Positions 19,000 to 29,217 are shown, counted from the stretch's first letter. The stretch: DNA of 64,000 nt from Shewanella vesiculosa (GCF_021560015.1 NZ_CP073588.1:496001-560000); one strand, 5' to 3'. Notes: generated from the sequence alone by a model not told the origin. Made by a program: numbers and translations.

Positions 19000-19854
19000 A
19001 TGAAACTAACACATTTATTATCAGCGAGCTTTTTAAGTTTATTTTCGACGTTTGCATTAAGTGCAACCTTTACCTTTACTGCTATCCCTGATGAAGATGA
19101 AAGTCAGCTTCGTACTCGATTTGATAAAGTGGCTGATTATTTATCTGAGCAATTGGGCGTGGAAGTAAAATATATTCCAGTAAAGTCTTATTCAGCTGCG
19201 GTAACGGCGTTCCGTAACAATCAAGTTCAGCTTGCTTGGTTTGGCGGTTTATCTGGGGTTCAGGCTCGTCGCTTAGTGCCTGGTTCTGAAGCTATCGCTC
19301 AAGGTTTTGAAGATCAGTACTTTAAGAGTTATTTGATTGCGCATCAATCTACTGAAATTGTTCCTTCCAGTAATTTCCCGCTACTAAATGATTATACTTT
19401 TACGTTTGGTTCTAAAGATTCAACGTCTGGACGGTTAATGCCGCAGTTTTTTATTGAGCGAAACTTAGGTAAACCGATCGAACAGATTTTTAAACGAATT
19501 GGTTTCTCCGGTGATCATAGCCGCACCATTAGCCAAGTCGAAGCGGGTGTATACCAAGTTGGCGCGGTTAATTATAAAGTGTGGGACACTGCTGTTGAAA
19601 AAGGCGAGGTTGATACCAGTAAAGTGAAAGTCATTTGGGAAAGTCCTAGCTACCCTGACTATCAATGGACAGTACGTGCTGGCGTTGATGACTCTTTTGG
19701 TGCAGGTTTTAAAGAAAAACTGACTAAAACATTAATTGGTATGACGGATAAAGATTTATTAGCCAGTTTCCCTCGTGAGTCATTTGTACCCGCCCATAAT
19801 AACGACTATGAGCCGATTGAGCGCGTTGCAAAAACCATTGGAATGCTTGATTAA
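19000..19854 (+). CDS. Periplasmic substrate-binding protein, PhnD-like, putative selenate ABC transporter
   Basis: A 284-residue exported protein with a Sec signal (cleavage about residue 21, ALSA). After it come AIPDEDESQLRTRFDKVADY, then YLSEQLGVEVKYIPVKSYSA and QLAWFGGLSGVQARR. This matches what I recall of the family named putative selenate ABC transporter periplasmic protein, a branch of the phosphonate/phosphite PhnD group. It captures an oxyanion and hands it to the permease. It is the first gene of a three-gene operon, with the ATPase start overlapping its stop (TAATG). Substrate assignment comes from the family name; phosphonate or phosphite remain alternatives. Confidence 0.82.
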   Translation: MKLTHLLSASFLSLFSTFALSATFTFTAIPDEDESQLRTRFDKVADYLSEQLGVEVKYIPVKSYSAAVTAFRNNQVQLAWFGGLSGVQARRLVPGSEAIAQGFEDQYFKSYLIAHQSTEIVPSSNFPLLNDYTFTFGSKDSTSGRLMPQFFIERNLGKPIEQIFKRIGFSGDHSRTISQVEAGVYQVGAVNYKVWDTAVEKGEVDTSKVKVIWESPSYPDYQWTVRAGVDDSFGAGFKEKLTKTLIGMTDKDLLASFPRESFVPAHNNDYEPIERVAKTIGMLD

Positions 19855-20531
19855 TGTTGTCTTTGGTTGATGTTGATTTAGGTTATAGTCAGAACATTGT
19901 TTTATCTAAGGTTAATTTGTCATTTAAGCCCAATGAACATGTGGCTATTTTAGGTCCTTCAGGCGTGGGTAAAACCACGTTATTGCATCATCTATATCTT
20001 CAATTGGCTCAGCAAACCTGTTTGTGTTCTCAAGCACAAGGGTTGGTTGATAACTTGTCTATATATCATAATGTATTTATTGGTGGATTAGCGCGTTACT
20101 CTCGTTGGTACAATATGGCTAATTTATTATTGCCATTTAATAAGCCACAACAACAAATAGCCGCTATTTGTCAGCAGTTAGAGCTCACCATGCCATTAAC
20201 ACAAAAGGTCAGTGAGCTGTCTGGTGGACAACGTCAACGTGTCGCATTAGCCAGAGCATTATTTCAACAGCAATCCATTTTTATGGGTGATGAGCCCTTT
20301 TCTGCATTAGATCCATTAATGGGCTTACGGTTATTAAATTTGATTAAACAAGCACATCAAAGTGTGATTTGTGTGTTGCATGATGCTGAGTTAGCCTTAG
20401 CGAATTTTGATCGCATTATCGTGATTAGCGAGGGCAAAGTGGTGCTAGATGATGGCGCCGATAAGTTATCTCTGGCATGTTTATCACAGCATTATGCATT
20501 GGCCGATATGCCAAAGCAGGTCATGGCGTGA
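19854..20531 (+). CDS. ABC transporter ATP-binding protein, putative selenate/phosphonate transporter
   Basis: A 225-residue nucleotide-binding subunit. Walker A is GPSGVGKTT at residues 34-42, the Q loop lies in LCSQAQGLVDN, the signature LSGGQRQRVALARAL is near 122, Walker B is SIFMGDEP, the D loop is SALDP and the switch His is in VLHDAE. It energises uptake through the fused permease that follows. The start shares one base with the stop of the binding protein gene, so translation is probably coupled. Confidence 0.9.
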   Translation: MLSLVDVDLGYSQNIVLSKVNLSFKPNEHVAILGPSGVGKTTLLHHLYLQLAQQTCLCSQAQGLVDNLSIYHNVFIGGLARYSRWYNMANLLLPFNKPQQQIAAICQQLELTMPLTQKVSELSGGQRQRVALARALFQQQSIFMGDEPFSALDPLMGLRLLNLIKQAHQSVICVLHDAELALANFDRIIVISEGKVVLDDGADKLSLACLSQHYALADMPKQVMA

Positions 20532-20606
20532 ATATGAGCACATCGCTGCAGCTCATTATATTGCTTATCACAGCTCTATCTGTGTGCCGTTACTGTCTTT
20601 TCTATT

Positions 20607-22124
20607 ATGTCTGACGCCATGACTTTTCGTGGACGCGCTTTTGTGGGCCACTGGCAGAAAATCACTTTACTACTTTTAGTTACGGTATCTGTGTGTTGGT
20701 TTTTTGCCGATACCGAAGTGATAGCAATCGATCCTTGGTCCGAACTCGGCCGAATGTGGCAGGGTTTTGTGCATCCCGATTTTTTTGCGACAGAGAATCT
20801 GTTTGATGCACTGTGGCAAACTATCAGTTTTGCCTTGCTTGGGATCACGGTTGGATTGCTAGTGGGGTTTCCATTAGCCTTGTGGTATCAACATCCCTTA
20901 ATTGCGGCCTTGTGTGCCTTTATCCGTGCGATCCATGAGATTTTCTGGGCGCTGATATTTTTACAGATCTTTGGTCTATCAGCCATTACCGGTATCTTAG
21001 CCATTGCACTACCTTATGCTGCCACATTTGCCCGAGTTTTTGCGGATATATTACAACAAGCCCCAATCCATACTTTATTTTCACTGCCCAAGGGTACTGA
21101 TAAATTATCGGCATTTATCTATGGACGTTGGATGCACATGTATCCACAGATTATTGATTATATTCGTTATCGTTTTGAATGTGCATTGCGCAGTAGTGCG
21201 GTATTGGGTTTTATTGGTATGCCGACATTAGGCTTTTATTTAGAATCCGCTTTTCGTCAAGGGCGTTATGAGCAAGGTGGGGCATTACTGATTTTATTTG
21301 TGTTATTAATTGGCAGTATACGCTTTTGGGCTAAACCGATTTTGCTGTGGCTATATTTACCGCTTGCAGTGTATTTTTTACCACCAATACCTGTGATTGA
21401 CTCGCAACTTATTTGGCGCTTTATCAGTGTTGATATCTTACCGCCAATGCTCCAAGGGCAGGCTTTTTTTACCTGGTTTGATGCAGATAATCTATCAAAG
21501 TTGTTTGACTGGGTTTATGAATTAATAAGCCAACAAGTATTTCCGGGAATGATTGCCACTTTAGTATTGGCTTTTTGTGCCTTAGGATTAACTCACTTAT
21601 TCACCATGATATTGTTGCCGCTAAACACGCGTTTAATGATGCCAAACCTTATCATCTTGTTCATGCGTGCGGTTAATTTAATATTACGTTCACTGCCAGA
21701 GTATTTATTGGCTTTTGTGTTTATGATGTTGCTGGGGCCTTCTATGTTACCCGCTATTATCGCGTTAGCATTACACAATGCCGGTCTTATGGTATTTTTA
21801 ATGGCGCGCCAAGCTGACAACGTGAGTGTTCCGCTCACATATCTGCCAAGAATTGACCAATATAGTTATTTGGTTGTGCCTACGCTATATCCACATTTTA
21901 TGGGATTACTGTTTTATCGTTTTGAAGTGATTATTCGTGAAACGGCTATTTTGGGTATGCTTGGCGTGATGACGTTAGGCTTTTATGTTGACAGTAACTT
22001 TTCTGAAATCCGCTTTAGCGGTGCCTTATTGTTATTGGTGTTCACTGCGGGTTTAAATGTTGCCGTGGATTATTTAGCGCGTCGATTACTCCATTATCCT
22101 CGGCATCGTATACAGGTTTGCTAA
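20607..22124 (+). CDS. Double-length ABC permease, putative selenate/phosphonate transporter
   Basis: A 505-residue membrane protein in which two PhnE-like permease units are joined. The first (about residues 70-225) includes EIFWALIFLQIFGLSAITG and SSAVLGFIGMPTLGFYLESAF. The second (about 300-495) repeats the pattern with RSLPEYLLAFVFMMLLGPS and RETAILGMLGVMTLGFYVDS. Single-unit PhnE proteins dimerise; here one chain supplies both halves. The start is unclear: ATG 20607 and ATG 20619 both lack a good Shine-Dalgarno site, and 75 bases separate the gene from the ATPase stop. Confidence 0.85.
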   Translation: MSDAMTFRGRAFVGHWQKITLLLLVTVSVCWFFADTEVIAIDPWSELGRMWQGFVHPDFFATENLFDALWQTISFALLGITVGLLVGFPLALWYQHPLIAALCAFIRAIHEIFWALIFLQIFGLSAITGILAIALPYAATFARVFADILQQAPIHTLFSLPKGTDKLSAFIYGRWMHMYPQIIDYIRYRFECALRSSAVLGFIGMPTLGFYLESAFRQGRYEQGGALLILFVLLIGSIRFWAKPILLWLYLPLAVYFLPPIPVIDSQLIWRFISVDILPPMLQGQAFFTWFDADNLSKLFDWVYELISQQVFPGMIATLVLAFCALGLTHLFTMILLPLNTRLMMPNLIILFMRAVNLILRSLPEYLLAFVFMMLLGPSMLPAIIALALHNAGLMVFLMARQADNVSVPLTYLPRIDQYSYLVVPTLYPHFMGLLFYRFEVIIRETAILGMLGVMTLGFYVDSNFSEIRFSGALLLLVFTAGLNVAVDYLARRLLHYPRHRIQVC

Positions 22125-22133
22125 AGCAGCCCT

Positions 22134-22157
22134 AAGATTAATCCTCGGATTAATCTT
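22134..22157. repeat. Perfect inverted repeat after the ABC operon
   Basis: AAGATTAATCC and its exact complement are separated by TC, ten bases past the permease stop. There is no T tract, so it may be an mRNA 3' end stabiliser or a protein site rather than an intrinsic terminator. Confidence 0.5.
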
Positions 22158-22219
22158 GGCCACGAATTACTTATAAGGCTTAAAACTCAGGTCGCTTTAA
22201 ATGAGTATATCTATGTCAA

Positions 22220-22891
22220 TTAGCTGATAATTTGTTGGATAATATTACTTGCAATAGTCAGCGCAACGGCAATAAAAATAATCCCTACCAGTAAATCAAT
22301 AATGGTATTCGCTGCGAGTAATTTCTGCTGAACTCGAGGTTTAGATAATACTAATGCCAGCAAGCTAAACCATGCTAATGACAACACAAACAATAATACT
22401 GTCGCGGCTATTTTGGTTGAATGATTGACTTGTGGCGTAATTAATACTGAAAATAAAGTAATAAAAAAGATCAGCGCTTTAGGGTTGAGTAGATTGGTAT
22501 AAAGACCCACCTTAAACCCTTTTAACGACGAGACTACAGCCACCTGGGTGAGATTTTGCTGAACTGAAGGGATGTCTTCAGTCCGGCGTTTGCTGATGAT
22601 ACTCGTCATCGCTGATTTAAGCGCCCCGTATCCCATCCAAGCTAAGTAGCTGCTACCAATGAGTTGTACAGCCATGAACGCAATATGAGATTGTTGGATC
22701 ATCACACTGATCCCCATCAAAGATAGAAAGGTATGTATCAAGATGGCCACCGCAATACCTAAGGCACAATAAAGTGCGGTTAAGCGCGTTTGTTGTGTGG
22801 CCATTTTTACAATAATGGCGAAATCGGGTCCAGGGCTCATCAATGCCACTATGTGAATAACCGCTAAACTTGCCAATAAAGTAAGGTCCAT
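22220..22891 (-). CDS. LysE/RhtB-family amino acid exporter
   Basis: A 223-residue protein with about six membrane helices. The family signature MSPGPDFAIIV lies in the first helix at residues 18-28, followed by GIAVAILIHTFLSLMGI and the NLLNPKALIFF motif near 135. Such proteins export amino acids or homoserine derivatives. The substrate is unknown. It lies downstream of, and on the same strand as, the DAACS symporter but is separated from it by a terminator. Confidence 0.9.
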   Translation of the reverse strand: MDLTLLASLAVIHIVALMSPGPDFAIIVKMATQQTRLTALYCALGIAVAILIHTFLSLMGISVMIQQSHIAFMAVQLIGSSYLAWMGYGALKSAMTSIISKRRTEDIPSVQQNLTQVAVVSSLKGFKVGLYTNLLNPKALIFFITLFSVLITPQVNHSTKIAATVLLFVLSLAWFSLLALVLSKPRVQQKLLAANTIIDLLVGIIFIAVALTIASNIIQQIIS

Positions 22892-23010
22892 ATTTATTCC
22901 GTTTTTTGTAAGCTATGACGAGTCATTTACCCATGAGTTTTAATGATAATGAAAGCCTATATCAATGTAAGTTGATGATAATGACATATTTATGCAGAAA
23001 AAAGATAATA

Positions 23011-23036
23011 AAAAAGCGCTAAATTAGCGCTTTTTT
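23011..23036 (-). terminator. Terminator after the DAACS symporter
   Basis: AAAAAGCGCT pairs with AGCGCTTTTT around AAATT. On the minus strand it lies about 20 bases past the symporter stop and ends in a T run; the symmetry would let it work in both directions. Confidence 0.85.
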
Positions 23037-23056
23037 ATATAAGGTGATGTTAAGTG

Positions 23057-24367
23057 TTAATTTTTGGAATTAAGCACTTGATCTTCAAAGTTTTTAGCGA
23101 CTTTACCCGCTTGTGAGTCATTGAATATTTGTTCATTGAATTCACCCTCTGATTTAGCAATAATCACCGTCGCTACCGCATCACCGGTTACGTTCACCGC
23201 GGTGCGGATCATGTCGAGCATTCTGTCGACACCAATAATTAATGCAATCCCCTCTACAGGTAAGCCAACTTGGTTTAACACCATGGCGAGCATGATTAAG
23301 CCTACGCCAGGCACCCCTGCAGTGCCAATGGAGGCTAACGTTGCAGTGACCACCACTGTAGCGTAATCCATTATGCTCAGTTCAATACCAAACACTTGGG
23401 CAATAAATACCGTGGCGACACCTTGCATAATGGCGGTGCCATCCATGTTAAGTGTTGCACCCAGTGGTAAAGTGAATGAGGCAATTTTGTTGTCAACCCC
23501 CATTCGGTGTTCAGCTGTTTCAATGGTGACAGGTAATGTGGCATTTGAACTGGCTGTACTAAAGGCAAACAGTTGCACATCACGAATTTTACGCAAAAAC
23601 ATCAGCGGACTCAGGCCTGAGAATAACTTTAATAACGTCGGGTATACCACTAAGCCTTGAATAAATAATACTGCAACGACCAGGAAGAAGTATTTTACTA
23701 CACTACCGAAGGTTTCTAAGCCTAACGTTAAGCTGAGAGTCGCCATCAGTGCAAACACACCATAAGGCGCGAGCTGCATAATCAAGGTAACTACACGCAT
23801 AATCACATCATTTAAATCGTTAAAAAATGACGCTATACGCGTACCGCGTTCACCAATATGTGAGATGGCAAAGCCAAAAACAACTGCAAATAGGATAATC
23901 TGCAGCATATTGCCTTCACTCATGGCTTGCATAGGGTTTGTCGGTACAATATTAATAATGACTTCAGACAGGCTAGGTGCGTCTTTTGCTGAGTATTCTA
24001 ATGCGTTACCGGCCAAACTAGCATTACCAGGATGGATCAACACTGCGGCTAGAATCGCAATCGTGAGCGCAATAGCGGTAGTGAATAAATAGAAGGATAT
24101 GGTCTTGCCACCAAGACGCCCCAGTTTAGATGGATCGCTAAGGGAGCAAGTACCGCACACTAATGAGATAAATACTAAAGGTACGACAAGCATTTTTAAG
24201 CTTGAGATGAAGATAGTGCCAATGACATGCAAGAATCCATCGGTAATGTACTCTTGAATAAATTGGCTATCAGGAAAAGAGTTTCTCAATACTAGGCCAA
24301 ATATAATGCCTAATGCCATGCCAAATAAAATTTTGCTCGTGAGTCCGAGCTTGTATTGTTTACTCAC
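23057..24367 (-). CDS. Dicarboxylate/amino acid:cation symporter (DAACS/GltP-type)
   Basis: A 436-residue inner-membrane carrier of the DAACS family. Visible hallmarks are the serine-rich hairpin (FSTASSNATLPVTIETAE), TLPLGATLNMDGTAIMQG with the conserved NMDGT motif, ASIGTAGVPGVGLIMLAMVL in hairpin 2, and GVDRMLDMIRTAVNVTGD in the last helix. It takes up glutamate/aspartate or C4-dicarboxylates with H+ or Na+. The terminal RTAVNVTGD resembles glutamate/aspartate carriers more than DctA, though the substrate is not certain. Confidence 0.92.
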   Translation of the reverse strand: MSKQYKLGLTSKILFGMALGIIFGLVLRNSFPDSQFIQEYITDGFLHVIGTIFISSLKMLVVPLVFISLVCGTCSLSDPSKLGRLGGKTISFYLFTTAIALTIAILAAVLIHPGNASLAGNALEYSAKDAPSLSEVIINIVPTNPMQAMSEGNMLQIILFAVVFGFAISHIGERGTRIASFFNDLNDVIMRVVTLIMQLAPYGVFALMATLSLTLGLETFGSVVKYFFLVVAVLFIQGLVVYPTLLKLFSGLSPLMFLRKIRDVQLFAFSTASSNATLPVTIETAEHRMGVDNKIASFTLPLGATLNMDGTAIMQGVATVFIAQVFGIELSIMDYATVVVTATLASIGTAGVPGVGLIMLAMVLNQVGLPVEGIALIIGVDRMLDMIRTAVNVTGDAVATVIIAKSEGEFNEQIFNDSQAGKVAKNFEDQVLNSKN

Positions 24368-24591
24368 AGAGTGTTCCTTTTCATCATATTATTTTATTTC
24401 TTTATTGAATGCGCTAAAGACTAGCAGGAATCGTTAACTTAGGAAATGGCCTAAAAGTGAAAGTTTTAGCCGATAAATAGCAAAGAAATTATTATAGTTA
24501 TGCTAAAGTTATAGGATGTTTGTGTATTGTTTAAATATAAGTAACTATAATAATTCTTAAGTTTTATTTCAATGTAACAGGGAGCCTGACA

Positions 24592-27051
24592 ATGAGGTCA
24601 GCATATAAAGTTTATTTCGCACTTTTATGTACTTTTTTTCTCGTCGCATGTGGTGGCGGCGGCGCTATAACAGATGATGGCACTGGAGGAGGAACAACTC
24701 CCGATCCAACAGTCTCTATTACGTTAAGTATTGATAACGATCAAATTTCTGTTGCAGAACCTGCAACTATTACTGCGACTGTCAAAGACTCAACGGGGGC
24801 TGCAGTCAGTACCCTGGTTTCTTTTTCATTAAATAATGCTCAATACGGCACTTTTGCTCCTGGTACAGGTGAAGTTGCTACTAATGCTGATGGTATTGCT
24901 ACTGTTCAGTTAAATTCCGCCGCAATCAACACTGGTGCGACCGTCACGGCAACCACTTCATCTGGCGAGACAAGTTCACTCAATGTGACTATGGCCGGTG
25001 ATGGTGGTGTAGCAGGCGGTGGCGCGCAAGTTTCATTGGTATTAACTGATGCAGCTGGTAATGCCATTGAATCAATCAACACATTATCTCCTGGTAAATT
25101 AACGGCTACGGTTAGTGGGCTTTCTAAGTCTGTTATTGTCACTTTTGATAGTCCAATAGGTGATTTGCCGGTTAAAACAGCAGTGACTAATGCACAAGGA
25201 AAGGCGACCGTCGATATTTATGCGGGTAGCTCTTTAGGTGCCGGCGAAGCAACCGCTTCGTTATCAACTAATGAAACGGGTTCGACGATTGTTGTCGTCG
25301 GTGCCACCAATGTTGTGATGGGCAGCGGAACACCGTTTGTTCAAGGTGTAGCATCGGTAAGTACAGCCGATCTTTCGGCGGGCGGTACTGCAACGGTTTC
25401 AGTTTTGATTCAAGATGATCAAGGTAATCCTTTTACTCAGCCAGTCGATGTGAACTTCTCGTCAACCTGTGCGACAAAAAGCCCTGCTCAGGCGGTGATC
25501 AGCTCTCCTGTTTCATCAAGTAATGGCGTTGCAACATCAACTTATCGGGCTCAAGGTTGTGTTGGTGAAGATCAAATTAACGTCACAGCAAACGCCGGTG
25601 GCATTAGTTTATCAGCAGTTGGGACTATTAATGTACTGCAGGCGGATGTAGGTAGTATCGTATTTGTATCTGCAACACCTGAGAATGTTAGTATTTTGGG
25701 TACTGGTGGCGATGAATCATCTGTGGTTAAATTTAAAGTACTAGATAAAAATAATAACGTTGTGACCAATCAAAATGTATTATTTGAACTCAATACCGAA
25801 ATTGGTGGAGTGAAAATTGATCCTTTACAAGCCACAACCGACAACAGTGGTTTAGTTCAAACGGTAGTCACTACAGGTACAGTGGCTACCTCGCTGCGAG
25901 TCACTGCGACGGTAGACAATGGCTCAATCCCTGCAATATCGAGTCAGTCTAGCCAGTTAATTGTTTCAACAGGCATTCCTGATCAAGACAGTTTCTCATT
26001 ATCTGCGACAATATTAAATGCTGAAGGTTGGGATGTTGATGGAACTGAAGTTACGGTCGTAGCCCGTATGGCTGATGCGTTTAATAACCCTGTACCTGAT
26101 GGAACTACGGTATCTTTTACTACCGAAGGTGGCTCTATTGAAGATGCATGTCAAACGCTTAATGGAGCTTGTTCAGTAAAATGGACCAGTCAGTTGCCAA
26201 GACCAGAAGGTGAGACGATTCTCAATGGCGCGGGGCAGATGTTCCGTAATCCTAATGCTGATTTAGCTTTTGATTCAACGTTGGGTATTTATGGCAATAT
26301 ATATGGTCAAAAATACGGTGGTCGTGCAACGGTTACTGCAACCGCAATTGGTGAAGAGTCTTTTCCTGATTTAAACGGTAATGGTCGTTTTGATGCTGCA
26401 GAAGCATCTGAATTTCTTTCTGGTACAGACGTCACTGGGCAAGCATTTGATTTAAATGATGCCTTTAATGATTATAACGAAGATGGAATATTCAACCCGC
26501 AACAAACGGGTGGTCAGTCAGGTGGTTCATTAGAAAAGCTAGTTGATTTTAATTCAAATGGTGTATTTGATTTAAAAGACGGCAAATACAATGGGGTACT
26601 TTGCTCGGACCCTGTTCACAGTGCATGTGCTGATGGTACAAGTGATTCTAAGTCTTTGTTTGTGCGTCGAAGTCTTGTCATAGTGATGTCTGGTAGTACT
26701 GCTTATGCTACTGAGTCAAATAACATTGTTATAGCAGACAGTACAGGTACTCATACTGGCGGTAGCATTCAAATTATCGGAAAAGGTTCTGCTACTGCAA
26801 CATTTACTATTTCTGATTTACACAATCAGCAAATGCCAGCAGGGTCTATTGTTAGATTTACAACCTCTGCAGGTTCTGTAGTAAGTACTAGTGAATATAC
26901 TTGGCCGAGCACTAACTATAATGGTGGCCGTCAGTTCACGGCTACCCTAAAAGGTGAAGATGAGCCTAACACTGGAGTGTTCATTGTTGAAGTAGAATCA
27001 CCAGGCGGGTTAATTACTCAAGTGGTTTCAATTGGTGTAGCGATTTTATAA
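24592..27051 (+). CDS. Large Ig-like-domain lipoprotein (invasin/Big-1 type)
   Basis: An 819-residue envelope protein. The signal ends in a lipobox (FLVACGGGG), with the lipidated Cys near residue 20, followed by a Gly/Asp/Thr-rich linker. Four or more immunoglobulin-like units follow, each with the pattern ITATVKDSTGAAVSTLVSF and ADGIATVQL typical of Big-1 domains. Between about residues 590 and 660 lie three D-x-N-x-D/N-G motifs (DLNGNGRFD, DYNEDGIFN, DFNSNGVFD) that look like calcium-binding loops. It is probably a surface or periplasmic structural or adhesion protein. It is monocistronic, convergent with the trp operon, with a double hairpin at its end. Confidence 0.85.
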   Translation: MRSAYKVYFALLCTFFLVACGGGGAITDDGTGGGTTPDPTVSITLSIDNDQISVAEPATITATVKDSTGAAVSTLVSFSLNNAQYGTFAPGTGEVATNADGIATVQLNSAAINTGATVTATTSSGETSSLNVTMAGDGGVAGGGAQVSLVLTDAAGNAIESINTLSPGKLTATVSGLSKSVIVTFDSPIGDLPVKTAVTNAQGKATVDIYAGSSLGAGEATASLSTNETGSTIVVVGATNVVMGSGTPFVQGVASVSTADLSAGGTATVSVLIQDDQGNPFTQPVDVNFSSTCATKSPAQAVISSPVSSSNGVATSTYRAQGCVGEDQINVTANAGGISLSAVGTINVLQADVGSIVFVSATPENVSILGTGGDESSVVKFKVLDKNNNVVTNQNVLFELNTEIGGVKIDPLQATTDNSGLVQTVVTTGTVATSLRVTATVDNGSIPAISSQSSQLIVSTGIPDQDSFSLSATILNAEGWDVDGTEVTVVARMADAFNNPVPDGTTVSFTTEGGSIEDACQTLNGACSVKWTSQLPRPEGETILNGAGQMFRNPNADLAFDSTLGIYGNIYGQKYGGRATVTATAIGEESFPDLNGNGRFDAAEASEFLSGTDVTGQAFDLNDAFNDYNEDGIFNPQQTGGQSGGSLEKLVDFNSNGVFDLKDGKYNGVLCSDPVHSACADGTSDSKSLFVRRSLVIVMSGSTAYATESNNIVIADSTGTHTGGSIQIIGKGSATATFTISDLHNQQMPAGSIVRFTTSAGSVVSTSEYTWPSTNYNGGRQFTATLKGEDEPNTGVFIVEVESPGGLITQVVSIGVAIL

Positions 27052-27063
27052 TCACTTGATACA

Positions 27064-27120
27064 CCCCTAAGCAGAACGTTAGGGGCATCCATTAAAAAAG
27101 GCGCTTTAAGCGCCTTTTTT
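27064..27120. terminator. Double hairpin between the Ig-like lipoprotein gene and trpA
   Basis: CCCCTAA/TTAGGGG (27064-27085) is followed by AAAAAAGGCGCT/AGCGCCTTTTTT around TTA (27094-27120). The second hairpin is symmetric with T runs on both strands, so it can end both the lipoprotein transcript and the convergent trp operon. Confidence 0.88.
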
Positions 27121-27152
27121 GTTTTTACTTTTCTATTTAAAATATAACGTTT

Positions 27153-27956
27153 CTAGGTTGCCGCTTTCATTGCTGCAGTAAATTGAGCAAGTTTTGTCAG
27201 TAATGTGACTTCATCATGTTGATGAGCTTCGATAATTTTAACCACGGCAGAACCAGATATCGCGCCTGCGGCACCGGCTTTGATGGCCGCGCGCACTTGC
27301 TCTGGTTCGGCAATACCAAAACCTAATAGTGGCGGTGGGGCATTAAATTCGACCAACTGTGCCAAAATATTCTCAATTGGCACACCGGCTTTCGATTCAG
27401 TACCCGTAACGCCGGCTCGTGATAATAGATAGGTATAACCTTCACCTTGTGCGCTGACCATTTTTAAGGTGTCAGCATCAGCATTAGGCGGTGCGATAAA
27501 GATAGGTGCGATACCATGTGCTTTTGCGGCCAAGCTAAAAGGTTTTGACTCTTCAACTGGCACATCGGCAATCAATACCGAATCTACACCTGCAGCTTGT
27601 GCTTTTGCGTAAAACTCATCAATACCATTGGCAAATACTAAATTGGCATACAGTAATAGTCCGATAGGCAGATCAGGATATTGCGCGCGTATTTTAGCGA
27701 TAATGTCAAAGCAATCGCTTTGTTTAGTTCCAGCAGCTAATGAGCGTAAGTTAGCACCTTGTATTACTGGGCCATCAGCTAATGGATCTGAAAAAGGAAA
27801 ACCTAATTCAAGTGCATCAGCACCATTATCAACTAAGGTTTGAATGATCTTTAACGATAATTCAGGGCTCGGATCGCCAATGGTGACAAAAGGAACAAAC
27901 GCACCTTGATTCTGTGCCTTAAGTGCAGCAAATTTTGCTTGATAACGGTTACTCAT
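27153..27956 (-). CDS. trpA: Tryptophan synthase alpha chain
   Basis: A 267-residue TIM-barrel enzyme, the usual length. Catalytic residues are visible in [16 protein letters not shown] (Glu and Asp), with [13 protein letters not shown] and the phosphate-binding GFGIAEPEQ and GAISGSAVV motifs. It splits indole-3-glycerol phosphate into indole and glyceraldehyde 3-phosphate and channels indole to TrpB. It overlaps trpB by eight bases and is the last gene of the trp operon. Confidence 0.97.
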   Translation of the reverse strand: MSNRYQAKFAALKAQNQGAFVPFVTIGDPSPELSLKIIQTLVDNGADALELGFPFSDPLADGPVIQGANLRSLAAGTKQSDCFDIIAKIRAQYPDLPIGLLLYANLVFANGIDEFYAKAQAAGVDSVLIADVPVEESKPFSLAAKAHGIAPIFIAPPNADADTLKMVSAQGEGYTYLLSRAGVTGTESKAGVPIENILAQLVEFNAPPPLLGFGIAEPEQVRAAIKAGAAGAISGSAVVKIIEAHQHDEVTLLTKLAQFTAAMKAAT

Positions 27957-29160
27957 TGCCGCTCTCCTGTTGTTTTTGTTTCGCTTCTAAAATATCAGCC
28001 ACAGTGAAAATATCTTTGTCACCACGGCCTGATAAATTAACCACTAAAATGGTCTCTTTAGTCGCTTCTTTTGCCATGCGAACTGCGTAAGCAAGTGCAT
28101 GCGCTGATTCTAATGCCGGAATGATACCTTCACAGCGAGCGAGGGTTTGGAACATTTCTAAAGCTTCATCATCGGTTGCTGATTCATATCGTGCACGACC
28201 AATGGCATTTAAATGTGCATGTTGCGGGCCTACCGAGGGAAAATCAAGCCCGGCAGAAACTGAATATGACTCTTCAATTTGACCATCACTGTTTTGCATT
28301 AACGGTGATTTCATGCCAAAGAATATACCGGTTTTACCGTGTTTAAGCGGCGCGCCGTGCATTGCCGTATCAAGGCCTTTACCTGCAGGTTCAACACCAA
28401 TTAATTCAACGGATGGTTCGTCAATAAAGTCGGCAAACATACCAATAGCATTTGAGCCTCCGCCAACACAGGCGATGACAGCGTCAGGTAAACGGCCTTC
28501 TTTTTCAAGAATTTGTTTTTTGGTTTCTTCCCCAATAATACGCTGAAATTCGCGCACAATTGTCGGGAACGGATGTGGCCCAGCAGCGGTGCCGAGTAAG
28601 TAGTGAGCTTTATCATAACTTGCTGACCAGTCGCGCATGGCTTCGTTACAGGCATCTTTTAGGGTTGATGAACCTGAAGTCACCGGAATCACTTCAGCAC
28701 CCATTAATTTCATTCGAAACACATTTGGCGATTGACGTTCAATGTCTTTAGCACCCATGTAAACTCGACATTTTAAGCCTAAAAGCGCACAGGCTAGGGC
28801 AGTGGCTACGCCATGTTGACCCGCACCTGTTTCTGCGATGATTTCTTTTTTACCCATACGTCTCGCTAACAACGCTTGACCTAACACTTGGTTGGTTTTG
28901 TGGGCGCCACCATGGAGTAAGTCTTCACGTTTTAGGTAAATTTTTACCATAGGATTTGGACTTAAATTACGGGTCAGTGTTAGCGCTGTTGGGCGGCCTG
29001 CATAGTTTTTCAGCAGGTCGGTAAATTCAGCGATAAAGCTTTCATCTTGTTGCGCGTCAATAAAGGCTGTTTCGAGTTGTTTTAATGCAGGCACTAAAAT
29101 TTGCGGTACATACATACCACCGTATTCGCCGAAATAAGGGTTAAGCTTGAGCTCGGTCAT
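27949..29160 (-). CDS. trpB: Tryptophan synthase beta chain
   Basis: A 403-residue PLP enzyme. It starts with the family hallmark [13 protein letters not shown]; the PLP lysine is in [16 protein letters not shown] binds the carboxylate, and GGGSNAIG binds the cofactor phosphate. It condenses indole with serine to make tryptophan, in a complex with TrpA. It is separated from trpCF by 57 bases, the largest gap inside the operon. Confidence 0.97.
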   Translation of the reverse strand: MTELKLNPYFGEYGGMYVPQILVPALKQLETAFIDAQQDESFIAEFTDLLKNYAGRPTALTLTRNLSPNPMVKIYLKREDLLHGGAHKTNQVLGQALLARRMGKKEIIAETGAGQHGVATALACALLGLKCRVYMGAKDIERQSPNVFRMKLMGAEVIPVTSGSSTLKDACNEAMRDWSASYDKAHYLLGTAAGPHPFPTIVREFQRIIGEETKKQILEKEGRLPDAVIACVGGGSNAIGMFADFIDEPSVELIGVEPAGKGLDTAMHGAPLKHGKTGIFFGMKSPLMQNSDGQIEESYSVSAGLDFPSVGPQHAHLNAIGRARYESATDDEALEMFQTLARCEGIIPALESAHALAYAVRMAKEATKETILVVNLSGRGDKDIFTVADILEAKQKQQESGNE

Positions 29161-29217
29161 AAATGTTCCCTTTGAGTAATCGTATGTTCATGTTGATTCG
29201 TTGTTCGTTATTCAATG

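Noticed and set aside
20534..20612. 26-codon frame between the ABC ATPase and permease genes
   Set aside because: No ribosome site and an unremarkable sequence; kept only as a possible translational-coupling frame in the findings.
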